Assembly (NCBI RefSeq): GCF_009193255.1
Contig: NZ_WACG01000003.1
Location: 94,975-158,974 of the forward strand
Length of the DNA stretch: 64,000 bases
From: Arthrobacter koreensis
Lineage (GTDB): Bacteria > Actinomycetota > Actinomycetes > Actinomycetales > Micrococcaceae
Reading direction: 5' to 3'
The notes beneath the pieces were generated by a model, which made no database searches, was not told the origin of the DNA, and saw only the letters and a list, made by a program, of their open reading frames with translations. Positions 1-9,084 of the stretch are shown one piece after another; within the stretch, counting starts at the first letter, position 1; every line of letters begins with the position of its first letter. The position numbers were made by a program, and so were the translations under genes.

Positions 1-1121
1 ACGACGTCGGCGAAGGACCAGCCGGGCAGCCCCAGCGAGTTACCCAGTGTGGCCACGACCAGGCCGACGAAGCCGACGGGCGCGTACCAGATCCAGACAC
101 TGCCGGGGGTGCTGAGCGCACCCACCCAGCCGAAGCCCAGCCCGTTCACGACGCCGAGAATGGCCAGCAGCCCCAGGGACAGCCCTGCGGTCATGAACCA
201 GTACAGGAACTTCCGCGGCCACGAGGCTCCCTTGCCTGCCCACATCAGGCCGATGAACGGGAGGAAGATCAGGGTGATGGGCTTAATCCCCACGGACAGC
301 GTGATGAGCACCGTCCCCAGGACGCCGCGCTTGTTTGCAGCGTAGTAGAGGCCGGCAAGGGCCAGGCCAATCATGAGCGCGTCGTTGTGGATGCTCGCAA
401 TGAAGTTGGTAAGGAAGAGCGGATTCGCTGCCGTGAGCCACAGCGCCCGGTTCGGGTTGATGCCGTGCAGCTCGGCGAGCTTGGGCACGTAGTAGATGCA
501 CATGGCCACGCCAATGAGGGCGATCAGCCGGAAAAGGAGGATGGAGAACTCGGTCTGTCCGCCGGTAATCCGCACCACGATCTCTTCGAGCCACAGGAAG
601 ATCGGCCCGTAGGGCGTGGGGCTCTGTGCCCAGAGGTCGTCCGCCCCCAGCTGGAGGTAGTTGGAGATCTGGGAATAGCCGTCTTTATAGGGGTTCAGGC
701 CGCTAACCATGACCAAGCCCTGGGCAATGTAGGCAAAGACGTCGCGGCTAAAGAGCGGCAGCGTGAGGCACATCGGTCCGCCCCAGGCCAGGATGGCCTT
801 GAGCACGTAAGGGCGTGACTGCGGCCCCCAATCTCCAATCCGCTGCCCGAAGCGCAGCCAGGAGCGCACCAGCAGCATGCCGCCCAGAGCCAGCAGGAGC
901 ACGGAAATCACCGCACCGGCGGGCTCGAAGCGAAGCCACATAATGAACTCGATACGGCGCAGCTCATAAGAGGATAGAGAGAGCCAGCCGACCCCGAAGG
1001 AGCCGGCAAGCATCATCACTGAGCCGATAAACCCATGGATGATCGCGACGTTGGGATGGTCGGTTTTCGTGCTCTCCGTTTCGGGAGACGAAGGCTCGGT
1101 CGCAGGGACCTGGGCGGTCAT
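1..1121 (-). CDS. mptB: MptB-type alpha-(1->6)-mannopyranosyltransferase (3' end cut by window)
   Basis: A polytopic GT-C membrane glycosyltransferase. By family knowledge MptB uses polyprenyl-phosphate-mannose to add alpha-1,6-mannose to lipomannan or lipoglycan cores on the outer face of the actinobacterial membrane. I read about 373 residues from the ATG at 1119-1121 to the window edge. A short acidic, Ser/Thr-rich N-terminus (about 25 residues) is followed by several hydrophobic helices. The first large loop holds SRDVFAYIAQG and then SGLNPYKDGY, the acidic-residue loop typical of this family, and later SPTPYGPIFLW. The C-terminal part is outside the window. The Shine-Dalgarno sequence is weak, so the start is moderately certain. 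A TAATAT hexamer on the minus strand at 1291-1286 could be its -10, which would give a long leader. Confidence 0.85.
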   Translation of the reverse strand, partial: MTAQVPATEPSSPETESTKTDHPNVAIIHGFIGSVMMLAGSFGVGWLSLSSYELRRIEFIMWLRFEPAGAVISVLLLALGGMLLVRSWLRFGQRIGDWGPQSRPYVLKAILAWGGPMCLTLPLFSRDVFAYIAQGLVMVSGLNPYKDGYSQISNYLQLGADDLWAQSPTPYGPIFLWLEEIVVRITGGQTEFSILLFRLIALIGVAMCIYYVPKLAELHGINPNRALWLTAANPLFLTNFIASIHNDALMIGLALAGLYYAANKRGVLGTVLITLSVGIKPITLIFLPFIGLMWAGKGASWPRKFLYWFMTAGLSLGLLAILGVVNGLGFGWVGALSTPGSVWIWYAPVGFVGLVVATLGNSLGLPGWSFADV

Positions 1122-1399
1122 CGTGGGTCGTTCCAATCTCTGGTTCGTACGGCGGGTCCCAGCGAACGGGCACCAGGTTCGAAAGCAAACGCCTCCTCGG
1201 GCGGACGCAGGCGCCAGCCGCGGCGAAACCTTCCGGGCCCGGATTCCCTGTGCGGGGGCGGGTCAGGGCGGCTTCGTCAGGCCAAATATTAGCATCGCGA
1301 CATGTGCATGCCCTCTGACGCGGCGCGCTGCGCGGCCAGTGGGGCGCGGCTCACATAGACTGTCTGGGTTGGATCGGACGAGGCAAGGCGGGACGGGCT

Positions 1400-1960
1400 G
1401 TGGGGCGCCACCGGGCAGAACCAGAAGTGAGGCGGCGCGGTCAGCGCGCCGCAAACCGGCCGGGCAGCGCACGCCGCAGCCCCGAGCTCCTCGGCTGGGG
1501 GCTGTTCATCTCCGCAACCACCCTGGCATCGCTGCTGTGGGCCCGCATCCCTGTGCCTGTCGCCGTCGGCACCTCGGCGTTTGTCCTCGCTGCCTTCGGC
1601 ACGGCCTGGTACGCCTCACGGGTCCCGGCACTTCCGGAACGTGTCGGCGCGGCTGCTGCGCCGAGGCCTCAATCTACGGCGCCCGCCGCGGACCGCCGGC
1701 GAAGCATAGGTGCGCCGGGCGCACCGGAGCATCCACTGGCCCCCGCCGTTCCCCTGGCTCCGGGCGCGGCCCGGGGATTCCTGAGTGCCCCAGTCCCCGG
1801 CGGGACCGGCTCGCAGGCCAGCCGCTGGACCCGCACCTTCGGCCCACCGGAAACAGGGTCCCTGCCCCTGCAGCCTTACGTACCCGTTGCCGGGAAGCCG
1901 GTCCAGACTGCGGATTCCGATCGCCACGACCGTCGGCAGCGAAGCCACTCGAGCCTTTAG
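1400..1960 (+). CDS. Small two-helix membrane protein, function unknown
   Basis: A 186-residue protein that I do not recognise as a named family. The GTG start at 1400 follows a purine-rich GGGACGGG. The N-terminus is very basic (MGRHRAEPEVRRRGQR). Two hydrophobic segments lie at about residues 30-45 and 52-68, separated by a short loop, and the C-terminal ~110 residues are low-complexity, rich in Ala, Pro, Arg and Gly. This looks like an inner-membrane hairpin with a disordered cytoplasmic tail. It ends 37 nt before orn on the same strand. Codon use is similar to its neighbours, which supports coding, but the skewed composition means part of the reading frame could be non-coding. Confidence 0.5.
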   Translation: MGRHRAEPEVRRRGQRAANRPGSARRSPELLGWGLFISATTLASLLWARIPVPVAVGTSAFVLAAFGTAWYASRVPALPERVGAAAAPRPQSTAPAADRRRSIGAPGAPEHPLAPAVPLAPGAARGFLSAPVPGGTGSQASRWTRTFGPPETGSLPLQPYVPVAGKPVQTADSDRHDRRQRSHSSL

Positions 1961-1997
1961 CCAGCAGCGGTCCGGCGCCGCGGGGTACATTTATCCC

Positions 1998-2615
1998 GTG
2001 CCAATAACAAATGAACGCATTGTCTGGATCGACTGTGAAATGACCGGGCTGGACATCAGCGCCGACGCCTTGATCGAGGTTGCTGTGCTGGTGACGGACT
2101 CCGAGCTGAATATCCTCGGCGACGGCGTCGACGTCGTCATCAAGCCGGAAGACTCCGCCCTGGAACAGATGGGCGACTTCGTCCGCCAGATGCACACCAC
2201 TTCCAAGCTCCTGGATGAACTGCCCGGCGGCATGACCCTGGCGGAGGCCGAGGCCGAAGTCATTGAGTACATCACCAAGTGGGTACCCGAACCGAAGAAG
2301 GCCCAGCTGGCGGGCAACTCGGTGGGAACAGACCGGATGTTCCTGGCACGCGACATGCCGGAGGTCATCGACTACCTGCACTACCGCATCATCGATGTCT
2401 CCACCATCAAGGAACTTGCACGGCGCTGGTACCCGCGTGCCTACTTCCAGTCTCCTGCCAAGAACGGAGGCCACCGCGCCCTGGGGGATATCCAGGACTC
2501 CATTAACGAGCTGCGGTACTACCGTGAAGCGATCTTCGTTCCGGCGCCGGGACCGGACTCGGCTGCGTCGAAAAAGATCGCAGCCCAGGTCACCGAATCG
2601 GCTGCCGAAAGTTAG
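1998..2615 (+). CDS. orn: Oligoribonuclease
   Basis: A 205-residue 3'-5' exonuclease of the DEDDh family that degrades 2-5 nt RNAs (and pGpG) to mononucleotides in the cytoplasm. The first acidic pair is in WIDCEMTGLD near the N-terminus. The later Asp is in AGNSVGTDRMFL, and the C-terminal HRALGDIQDSI carries the catalytic His and Asp. The length is normal for Orn. I chose the GTG at 1998 because homology begins right after it (PITNERIVWID). There is no clear Shine-Dalgarno, but TACATT at 1986-1991 ends 6 nt upstream, consistent with a leaderless mRNA. The neighbouring tRNA-His is a common actinobacterial arrangement. Confidence 0.95.
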   Translation: MPITNERIVWIDCEMTGLDISADALIEVAVLVTDSELNILGDGVDVVIKPEDSALEQMGDFVRQMHTTSKLLDELPGGMTLAEAEAEVIEYITKWVPEPKKAQLAGNSVGTDRMFLARDMPEVIDYLHYRIIDVSTIKELARRWYPRAYFQSPAKNGGHRALGDIQDSINELRYYREAIFVPAPGPDSAASKKIAAQVTESAAES

Positions 2616-2757
2616 CTGCATCACTTTTGGGCCGCTGCGGCGCACTTGTGTCAAAAGCACCCAAAAAACCGTGTAAGCTTGTATCCGCTGCCTCAGATAA
2701 ATGAGTTTGCAAAGACCACTCGCCTGGACTTTGGAAATGAATAATCTGAGTGCACAT

Positions 2758-2831
2758 GGTGGGTATAGCTCAGTTGGCAGAGCGCCTGGTTGTGGTCCAG
2801 GAGGTCGCGGGTTCAACCCCCGTTACTCACC
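2758..2831 (+). tRNA. tRNA-His (GTG)
   Basis: A full cloverleaf can be drawn. The acceptor GTGGGTA pairs with TACTCAC, and there is an extra 5' G at -1 opposite C73, the hallmark of tRNA-His. The anticodon stem is CCTGG/CCAGG with loop TTGTGGT, and the T-arm contains GGTTCAACCCC. The 3' CCA is not encoded. A TAATCT hexamer at 2742-2747 and a TAAGCT at 2674-2679 are possible -10 boxes, but no convincing -35 was found. A rho-independent terminator follows. Confidence 0.97.
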
Positions 2832-2857
2832 CGGAAGAGGCTGGTTTCCAGCTTCAC

Positions 2858-2892
2858 AAAGACCGCCTCGGATTTTTCCGGGGCGGTCTTTT
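2858..2892 (+). terminator. Rho-independent terminator after tRNA-His
   Basis: A 10-bp GC-rich stem (AAAGACCGCC with GGCGGTCTTT), a 14-nt loop and a short T tract follow the tRNA by 26 nt. Confidence 0.8.
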
Positions 2893-2951
2893 ACGTATCC
2901 CCCCAGCTGACTCGACGCGCACGGGCAGGACAGAACTTAGGAGGCGCCGCG

Positions 2952-4139
2952 TTGGAACGCACGCTTTTCGATGAGGACCACGGGCTTTTCCGTGAACTCG
3001 CCCGCGAATTCAACCAGCGGGAAGTGGCTCCGGGGTATTCCGGCTGGGAAACAGACCACCGGATGCCGCGGCGGCTGTGGAAGTCCGCCGGCGAGCAGGG
3101 CCTGCTGGGCCTTGCCGTGCCGGAGGAGTTCGGTGGAGCAGGCATGCCTGACTACCGTTACCGCGTGGTCATGGATGAGGAGTTCGCGCGCGCCAACCAC
3201 CTCGCCGTCGGGCTGGCCTTCCACCTGCACGACGACATGGTGCTCCCCCATCTCCTGGCTTACGGTTCGGAGGACCTCAAGGAGCGCTGGCTCCCCCAAA
3301 TGGTCAGCGGAGACATCGTGACGTCCGTGGCGTGGACTGAGCCCGGCGCGGGAAGCGATCTCCGGGGCATCCGCACCAAAGCCGTCCGCAACGCAGACGG
3401 CGACTGGCTCCTCAACGGCCAGAAAACCTTCATCGGCAACGGAATCACCGGTGACGCGGCCCTCGTCCTGGCACGGACCGACGGCGGTACCGGCCGCGGA
3501 GGGGCACGCTCCTTCAGCATGTTCATGGTGGAGAAGACCTCCGGCTATTCAACCGGCCGCCAGCTCGACAAGATGGGCCTCAAAGCCTCGGACACTGCCG
3601 AACTGTTTTTCGATGACGTTGTAATCCCCGCCGGCAACCTGGTGGGCGAGGAGGGGCGCGGACTTGAATATGCCGCCGGACAGCTCCCCCAGGGCCGGTT
3701 GGCCATCGCCGTCGCGTCCTCCGCCGTGGCGCGGAGCGTCTACGACGCCACCGCCTTGTACACGGCGGAGCGGGGGGCCTTCGGCGCCAGGATCAGTGAC
3801 TTCCAGAACACGCGCTTTGAACTGGCGGACATCCTGACCGAAGTGGAAGTCACCGAAGCGTATGTGGACTCGGCCGTGCGGGCATTCAACCACGGCACCC
3901 TGGATGCAGTCTCGGCAGCCAAGGCCAAGCTCTGGGCATCTGAACGGGCCAAATCCGTGACCGACCGCTGCCTCCAGCTGCACGGCGGCTACGGTTACAT
4001 CATGGAATACCCGGTGGCGCAGGCCTTCCTGGCTGCCCGTTTACTCACGATCTTCGGCGGAACCTCCGAAATCATGCGTGAAGTTATTGGCCGCAGCATC
4101 ACTCCCCCTTTGCCCCAGCACGGAAAGCAGAACCCATGA
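2952..4139 (+). CDS. Acyl-CoA dehydrogenase family protein with atypical active site
   Basis: A 395-residue flavoprotein of the acyl-CoA dehydrogenase fold. The all-alpha N-domain includes [11 protein letters not shown]. The beta-domain signature is [12 protein letters not shown], followed by [10 protein letters not shown]. The C-terminal helical domain ends [17 protein letters not shown]. The TTG start at 2952 is chosen for the AGGAGG eight nt upstream and because homology begins there. Family members oxidise acyl-CoA with a catalytic Glu either in the J-K loop or in helix G. Here the J-K loop reads IFGGTSEI (Gly at the MCAD position), and helix G reads QLPQGRL, with Gly248 where IVD and LCAD have the catalytic Glu. 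The base is therefore not obvious, and substrate and activity are uncertain. The gene overlaps def by 4 nt, so the two are probably translationally coupled. Confidence 0.88.
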   Translation: MERTLFDEDHGLFRELAREFNQREVAPGYSGWETDHRMPRRLWKSAGEQGLLGLAVPEEFGGAGMPDYRYRVVMDEEFARANHLAVGLAFHLHDDMVLPHLLAYGSEDLKERWLPQMVSGDIVTSVAWTEPGAGSDLRGIRTKAVRNADGDWLLNGQKTFIGNGITGDAALVLARTDGGTGRGGARSFSMFMVEKTSGYSTGRQLDKMGLKASDTAELFFDDVVIPAGNLVGEEGRGLEYAAGQLPQGRLAIAVASSAVARSVYDATALYTAERGAFGARISDFQNTRFELADILTEVEVTEAYVDSAVRAFNHGTLDAVSAAKAKLWASERAKSVTDRCLQLHGGYGYIMEYPVAQAFLAARLLTIFGGTSEIMREVIGRSITPPLPQHGKQNP

Positions 4140-4708
4140 CCGTCCGCCCTATCACCATCTACGGGGAACCCGTCCTCCACCGCCGGGCAGCGGAGGTGAC
4201 GGAGTTTGACGATGCACTGCGCACGCTCGTTGCCGACATGTACGAAACGATGGACGTCGCCAACGGCGTGGGCCTCGCTGCACCCCAGGTGGGTGTGGGC
4301 CTGCGGATCTTCACCTTTGACTACCCTAACGACGACGACGCTCCGGACCGCGGCGTCGTGGTCAATCCGGTGCTGACAACGTCCAAGGTGCCCGGCTCCG
4401 CGCCGGACCCTGACGACGACACCGAAGGCTGCCTGTCCGTGCCGGGTGAGAACTTTCCGCTGACCCGTGCGGACTGGGCCAGGGTCACCGGCTTCGATGA
4501 GACGGGATCGCCCGTTCAGTTCGAGGCCACCGGATGGTTTGCGCGCGTCCTGCAGCATGAATATGACCATTTGGACGGCAAGCTCTACGTTGACCGGCTG
4601 AACGAACGCTGGGGACGCAAGGCCCGCAAGGTCCTGAAGAACAACGGCTGGAACGTCCCGGGACTCACCTGGATGCCAGGCGTCGATCCGGATCCGTTCG
4701 GCCACTAG
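4136..4708 (+). CDS. def: Peptide deformylase
   Basis: A 190-residue metalloprotease that removes the N-formyl group from new proteins at the ribosome. All three family motifs are present: GVGLAAPQ (motif 1), EGCLSVPG (motif 2, metal-binding Cys) and QHEYDHLDG (motif 3, HExxH). The ATG overlaps the stop of the preceding acyl-CoA dehydrogenase gene as ATGA. The C-terminal extension after HEYDHLDG (about 45 residues, basic then Pro/Asp-rich) is typical of actinobacterial enzymes. A strong bidirectional hairpin lies 20 nt downstream. Confidence 0.97.
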   Translation: MTVRPITIYGEPVLHRRAAEVTEFDDALRTLVADMYETMDVANGVGLAAPQVGVGLRIFTFDYPNDDDAPDRGVVVNPVLTTSKVPGSAPDPDDDTEGCLSVPGENFPLTRADWARVTGFDETGSPVQFEATGWFARVLQHEYDHLDGKLYVDRLNERWGRKARKVLKNNGWNVPGLTWMPGVDPDPFGH

Positions 4709-4727
4709 TTACGCCGCCGACATACAG

Positions 4728-4782
4728 CCTGCACAGCAAAACGCCCCGCCGGCAGAACCGGCGGGGCGTTTTGCTGTGCAGG
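4728..4782. terminator. Bidirectional terminator between def and gap
   Basis: A perfect 25-bp inverted repeat with a 5-nt loop (CAGAA). An A-run in the left arm and T-run in the right arm allow termination of both converging genes. Confidence 0.9.
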
Positions 4783-4789
4783 AACTCCG

Positions 4790-6256
4790 CTACACGCTAG
4801 CGACGAGTTCTTCGGCCCGCGGGAACGCCGGCGGGTTCACGTGCGCCATCTCTTCGAGCACGCGGATCACCTGGCAGCTGTAGCCGTACTCGTTGTCATA
4901 CCAGACGTAGAGGATGGCGTTCTTGCCGTTGGAGATCGTGGCCAGCCCATCCACGATCCCGGCGCGCTTGGAGCCTACGAAGTCGGTCGAAACAACCTCA
5001 GGGGAATCGATGTAGTCGATCTGCTTGTGCAGCTCCGAGTTCAGCGAGGTCTCCCGGAGGAAGGTGTTCAGTTCTTCCTTGGTGGTCCCGGTTTCGAGGT
5101 TCACGTTCAGGATGGCCATGGATACGTCCGGGGTGGGGACACGGATGGCGTTGCCGCTGAGCTTGCCGGCGAGTTCCGGAAGGGCCTTGGCCACGGCCTT
5201 GGCGGCACCGGTCTCCGTGATGACCATGTTCAGCGCGGCAGAGCGTCCGCGGCGGTCGCCCTTGTGGAAGTTGTCGATGAGGTTCTGGTCATTGGTGAAG
5301 GAGTGGACTGTCTCCACATGGCCGTTGACGATCCCGAACTTGTCGTTGAGCACCTTCAGCACGGGAGTGATGGCGTTGGTGGTGCAGGACGCTGCGGAGA
5401 GGATCTTGTCTTCGTCGGTAATGGACTGGTGGTTGATGCCGTGGACAATGTTCTTCAGGTCGCCCTTGCCCGGTGCGGTCAGGAGTACCCGGGAAACGCC
5501 CTTGGCGCTCAGGTGCTGGGCCAGTCCGTCCGCGTCGCGCCAGCGGCCGGTGTTGTCCACCACGATCGCGTCCTTGATGCCGTACTCCGTGTAGTCGACC
5601 GCAGCCGGGTCGTTGGAATAGATGACCTGGATCAGGGTTCCGTTGGCGAGGATGGTGTTCGTTTCCTCATCGACGGTGATGGTGCCGGGGAAGGCGCCGT
5701 GCACCGAGTCGCGGCGCAGCAGGCTGGCGCGCTTGACCAGGTCATTTTCGGCACCCTTGCGCACCACGATCGCCCGGAGGCGCAGCCCATGCCCGCCGCC
5801 TTCGTGGTCGATCAGGATCCGCGCCAGCAGGCGGCCGATCCGGCCAAAGCCATAAAGGACTACATCGGTGCTGGTCCGCTCGTCCGCGCCATGCTTGCCG
5901 GCAACCTCCGAGAGTTCGTCCCGCAGGAAGTCCACGAGCGGCGCACCGTTGCCTTCGCGCTGGTACTTGGCGTTCATCCGGGCCAGGTCCACTGACGCCG
6001 CTCCGAGCTCAAGTTCGGTGAGGGCCTTCAGGATCGGCAGGGTTTCGGAAACCGGCAGCTCGACGTCGTCAATCTGGCGGGCGAACCGGTGCGCCTTCAG
6101 AATGTCGATGACTGAGCGGTTGACCAGCGGACGGCCGTGAACCGAGGTAACAACGCTGTTCTCCCGGTAGAGCCGGCCAATGAGCGGGATCATGGCTTCT
6201 GCCATAGCCTCCCTGTCCATCCACGCATCCAGGCAGGTATCGGACTTCTGGCTCAC
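4790..6256 (-). CDS. gap: Glyceraldehyde-3-phosphate dehydrogenase, large (GapB-like) type
   Basis: A 488-residue GAPDH with an N-terminal extension of about 125 residues before the Rossmann fold, as in the long GAPDHs of actinobacteria such as Corynebacterium glutamicum GapB. It interconverts glyceraldehyde-3-phosphate and 1,3-bisphosphoglycerate in the cytoplasm. The nucleotide-binding motif is VVLYGFGRIGRLLARIL, the catalytic Cys is in SAASCTTNAITPVL, and the C-terminal WYDNEYGYS motif is intact. The GTG start is preceded by AAGGATGTG. Family knowledge links this form to gluconeogenesis or NADP use, but the cofactor cannot be fixed from sequence alone. It may be a second GAPDH, since a short glycolytic enzyme could lie elsewhere in the genome. 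Confidence 0.93.
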   Translation of the reverse strand: MSQKSDTCLDAWMDREAMAEAMIPLIGRLYRENSVVTSVHGRPLVNRSVIDILKAHRFARQIDDVELPVSETLPILKALTELELGAASVDLARMNAKYQREGNGAPLVDFLRDELSEVAGKHGADERTSTDVVLYGFGRIGRLLARILIDHEGGGHGLRLRAIVVRKGAENDLVKRASLLRRDSVHGAFPGTITVDEETNTILANGTLIQVIYSNDPAAVDYTEYGIKDAIVVDNTGRWRDADGLAQHLSAKGVSRVLLTAPGKGDLKNIVHGINHQSITDEDKILSAASCTTNAITPVLKVLNDKFGIVNGHVETVHSFTNDQNLIDNFHKGDRRGRSAALNMVITETGAAKAVAKALPELAGKLSGNAIRVPTPDVSMAILNVNLETGTTKEELNTFLRETSLNSELHKQIDYIDSPEVVSTDFVGSKRAGIVDGLATISNGKNAILYVWYDNEYGYSCQVIRVLEEMAHVNPPAFPRAEELVASV

Positions 6257-6443
6257 AGATCTTCACATCCTTTGTCTCAGCCGGCACTGCTTTGTGACCG
6301 GTTGGTAAGTCCTCCGGCGCCGGTGCCGGAGCAAGCCCGCTTGGGCCGTGTCTTGATGCTCCGCGGCGCTGGACACGGCCGCGAAACACTTACAAGTGTA
6401 TTAGGCCACAGACCAACCTCAGGACGGGGATGGGAGATGTTCA

Positions 6444-7775
6444 TCACAGCGTGGACTGCTCCTGGGCCGGCCTCCCGGGCTGCGCTGCGTCTGCAGGAGC
6501 CGGTTCGAGGTCCTCGAGGTGCCGGACGCCCCTCAGCGGTCCTCGCGAGGCAATAAACGGCGCCAGCACCGCGATGAGGATCCCGACGACGATACCGCCG
6601 CGCACTCCGATGGTGGTGGCAAGCACCCCGGCCAGGAGCGAAGCCACCGCCAGCATCCCCCAGCTCACCATCCTGGTGGCGGATCCCAGGCGCCCCATCA
6701 TGTCCGGGGGACAAACCCGCTGCCGGAAACTTGTTGAAACCACAATGTTCATGGAGATGGCCAGCCCCGTCAGGAACATGCCGAAGAAGCCGGGCAGCAT
6801 CCCCCAGCCGGGAGTCATCAGCAGCAGTGCGGCATATCCGGCTGCTGCCGGGAACATCGAGTACCGCCACACCACTCCCGAACCGAAGCGGTCGGCGAGC
6901 CGCTTCACGGTGAGTCCGCCCAGGGTGCCGCCCACCGCCGTCGCCGCCATCAGGAATCCGAGCCATGTTCCGTTCTCCCCCAGTGTGCGCACCACCAGCA
7001 GGACGATCAGGGACACAACAATGTTTCCCCCGAGGTTCCACAGCGCCGCCACGAGCAGCAGCACCCGCAGCGGAGTGGTACTGAGCGAGTAGCTCAAGCC
7101 GGATTTCATCTCCCGCCAGATGTGGCGCTTCTCGGAAGCGTCCGGGACGGCCTCTTCCACCTTGAGTCCAAGGATGGCAATGAAAGAGGCAACAGATGCG
7201 CCCAGCTGCACGAGGAGGGAATTCGACGCCCCCACGGCCTGGGTCATCCAGCCTCCCAGCCCGCGTCCGACGGCGTCGGCGGACGCACCCGAGCCGGTCA
7301 TCAGCCCGTTGCCCTCAATAAGCTCATCCTTCGTGACCGCCCGCGGAATCAGGGCTGCTTCGGCGAGCGTGAAGTACACGGCCGCAAGTCCCGCCAGGAA
7401 CGAAACGATGAACAGCTGCGCCGTGGTGAGCACGCCCATCCAATAGGCGATGGGAAGCGTTGCGAGCAGGACAATGCGGGCCACGAGCGAGAGCAGGATG
7501 ACGGGACGGCGCCGGCGGCGGTCCACCACAACGCCAACCGGCAGGCCGAACAGGAGCCAGGGCAGGAACACCATCCCGGAGAGCGCCGCAACGGCGAAGT
7601 CGCTGGCCCCGAGTTCCACCGCCGCGATGACGGGCAGGACCACAGCGGTCACCGAGCCGCCCAGGATACCCATGGTGGAGGAAACCCAGAGTGCCCGGAA
7701 ATTGGCGTTGCGCACCACGAGGTGCCGGCCGGGCGCGGGATGCGTGATCATCGACACAGAATAGCCGAGGTTCAT
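6444..7775 (-). CDS. MFS transporter (MFS_3/EntS-like exporter)
   Basis: A 443-residue major-facilitator protein with about 12 transmembrane segments. The cytoplasmic loop 2-3 motif is GVVVDRRRRRPVILL, and a matching loop in the second half reads LADRFGSG. The N-terminal helix follows RNANFRALWVSS, usual for drug- or siderophore-type exporters of the MFS_3 group. The substrate cannot be inferred. The C-terminal tail is Pro/Ala/Glu-rich. The ATG at 7775 is used; an in-frame ATG eight codons later is an alternative. The gene lies alone between gap and rnpB, transcribed with both. Confidence 0.85.
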   Translation of the reverse strand: MNLGYSVSMITHPAPGRHLVVRNANFRALWVSSTMGILGGSVTAVVLPVIAAVELGASDFAVAALSGMVFLPWLLFGLPVGVVVDRRRRRPVILLSLVARIVLLATLPIAYWMGVLTTAQLFIVSFLAGLAAVYFTLAEAALIPRAVTKDELIEGNGLMTGSGASADAVGRGLGGWMTQAVGASNSLLVQLGASVASFIAILGLKVEEAVPDASEKRHIWREMKSGLSYSLSTTPLRVLLLVAALWNLGGNIVVSLIVLLVVRTLGENGTWLGFLMAATAVGGTLGGLTVKRLADRFGSGVVWRYSMFPAAAGYAALLLMTPGWGMLPGFFGMFLTGLAISMNIVVSTSFRQRVCPPDMMGRLGSATRMVSWGMLAVASLLAGVLATTIGVRGGIVVGILIAVLAPFIASRGPLRGVRHLEDLEPAPADAAQPGRPAQEQSTL

Positions 7776-7844
7776 GCAGGTGCATGACGCGCCCTACCGG
7801 TAGAAATAAGTCAGCCGAAATTCCCCTGGAACGCCTCAAGCTGC

Positions 7845-7873
7845 TTGTACGCGCAACAAGGGGTGTACATAAT
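7845..7873 (+). promoter_or_regulatory. Promoter-like site facing into the 3' end of rnpB
   Basis: TTGTAC at 7845-7850, a 17-nt spacer, and CATAAT at 7868-7873. Initiation would begin near 7880 and read antisense to rnpB. No plus-strand gene follows until yaaA at 8314. Confidence 0.3.
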
Positions 7874-7880
7874 GCGCGGT

Positions 7881-8276
7881 GGGCGGGACGGGCTGGCCGA
7901 TAAGCCGGGTTTTGTACCTGCGTACCGTTACCGGCGGTGCAGGCGGCAATCATCCATCTCCGGAAACCGTTACCGGTTTCCTCCAGCGGCCTACCCGGAT
8001 GCTCGGGCGGGCAGCCCTCAAACGCACCCTGTATGGCCTTGCTCCGAGTGGGGTTTACCTAGCTGCCCCGGTCACCCGGGGCACTGGTGGTCTCTTACAC
8101 CACCGTTTCACCCTTACCCGCGGATAAACGCGGGCGGTCTGTTTTCTGTGGCACTGGCCTGCGGGTTTCCCCGAGTGGGCGTTACCCACCACCCTGCCCT
8201 GCGGAGCCCGGACTTTCCTCGGCAGGTCCGGTCCAAAGACCGTCCTGACGCGATTGCCTGGCCAACCCGTCCCGCG
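7881..8276 (-). ncRNA. rnpB: RNase P RNA, bacterial type A
   Basis: The catalytic RNA that matures tRNA 5' ends. On the minus strand the 5' segment GGGACGGGTTGGCC pairs with the 3' segment GGCCAGCCCGTCCC (P1). Conserved blocks are readable in order: GAGGAAAGTCCGGGCTCC near the 5' end, CAGAAAACAGACCGCC, AAGGGTGAAACGG, and near the 3' end AAAACCCGGCTTATCGGCC. The length of about 396 nt is normal. The exact ends are inferred from P1. A TAGCAT hexamer just upstream (minus strand, about 8287-8282) is a plausible -10. Confidence 0.97.
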
Positions 8277-8313
8277 GTCAATGCTACCTGCCGCAGGACC
8301 TTACGATTAATCA

Positions 8314-9084
8314 GTGCTGATCCTCCTGCCCCCTTCCGAAGGCAAGACCCGCCCGCCGGCGGGTCCGACCCTGAACACTGACTCCCTGCACTTTCCGGAG
8401 CTGGCCGCGGCCCGTAAGGAAGTCCTCGCCGCCCTCATGGAGGCCAGTGCCGCCCCGGACGCGCATGCAGTACTGGGCGTCGGCGCTTCCCTCGCTGAGG
8501 AAGTGCGCCGCAACACTGTCCTGGAGAGCGAACCCTGCGCACCGGCGCACCGAATCTACTCCGGAGTGCTCTACGACGCCCTGGGCTACACGACCCTCAC
8601 CCCTGCCCAGCAGGACTCTGCCGAGAAAGCCGTCGTTGTCATTTCTGCGCTGTGGGGCGCCATCGGTTTTGGCGACGCCATCCCGGCTTACCGGCTCTCC
8701 ATGGGCACGAGCCTTCCGGGCTGCGGACGGCTGGCTGCCTTTTGGAAGGCCGCGCTGGCGGACCCGCTGGGGCGACATGCCGAAGGCCGGCTGGTAGTGG
8801 ACTGCCGTTCCAGCACGTATGCCGCTGCGTGGCAGCCACCGCAGCAGGACACCGCAGCCGTTAACGTCTTCCAGATCCGGAATGGTGAACGCAAGGTGGT
8901 GTCCCACTTTGCCAAGCACACCCGTGGAGAACTGGCGCGGCACCTGCTCACCCGTTCAGGGACTGCCCCGTCGTCCGCTGAGGAACTCCGTGACGCCGCT
9001 GCGGAGAAGTGGGAGGCGGAACTGGTACCGCCCGCGGGCCGCAAGCCCTACCAGCTCAACCTGATCCTTCCGGAAGACCACTAG
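8314..9084 (+). CDS. yaaA: YaaA (DUF328) family peroxide-stress protein
   Basis: A 256-residue cytoplasmic protein of the YaaA/UPF0246 family. E. coli YaaA limits free iron and DNA damage during H2O2 stress. The family N-terminus LILLPPSEGK is present, as is the central ISALWGAIGFGDAIPAYRLSM block and the later VSHFAKHTRGELARHLL, which includes conserved basic residues. The GTG start at 8314 lies 7 nt after TACGAT (8302-8307) with no Shine-Dalgarno, so a leaderless transcript is likely. The promoter is divergent from that of rnpB. The stop codon overlaps that of the convergent RNase H gene. Confidence 0.9.
   Translation: MLILLPPSEGKTRPPAGPTLNTDSLHFPELAAARKEVLAALMEASAAPDAHAVLGVGASLAEEVRRNTVLESEPCAPAHRIYSGVLYDALGYTTLTPAQQDSAEKAVVVISALWGAIGFGDAIPAYRLSMGTSLPGCGRLAAFWKAALADPLGRHAEGRLVVDCRSSTYAAAWQPPQQDTAAVNVFQIRNGERKVVSHFAKHTRGELARHLLTRSGTAPSSAEELRDAAAEKWEAELVPPAGRKPYQLNLILPEDH

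Noticed and set aside
2646..2679. Strong promoter for tRNA-His
   Set aside because: TAAGCT at 2674-2679 is a possible -10, but no -35 at proper spacing and a 70-nt leader would result, so it is not listed as a feature.
4841..5995. 384-codon frame on the plus strand
   Set aside because: Mirror of the gap gene; no domain and no Shine-Dalgarno.
7845..8381. Open reading frame of 178 codons on the plus strand
   Set aside because: It lies antisense to rnpB and partly over yaaA; the RNA gene fully explains the sequence.
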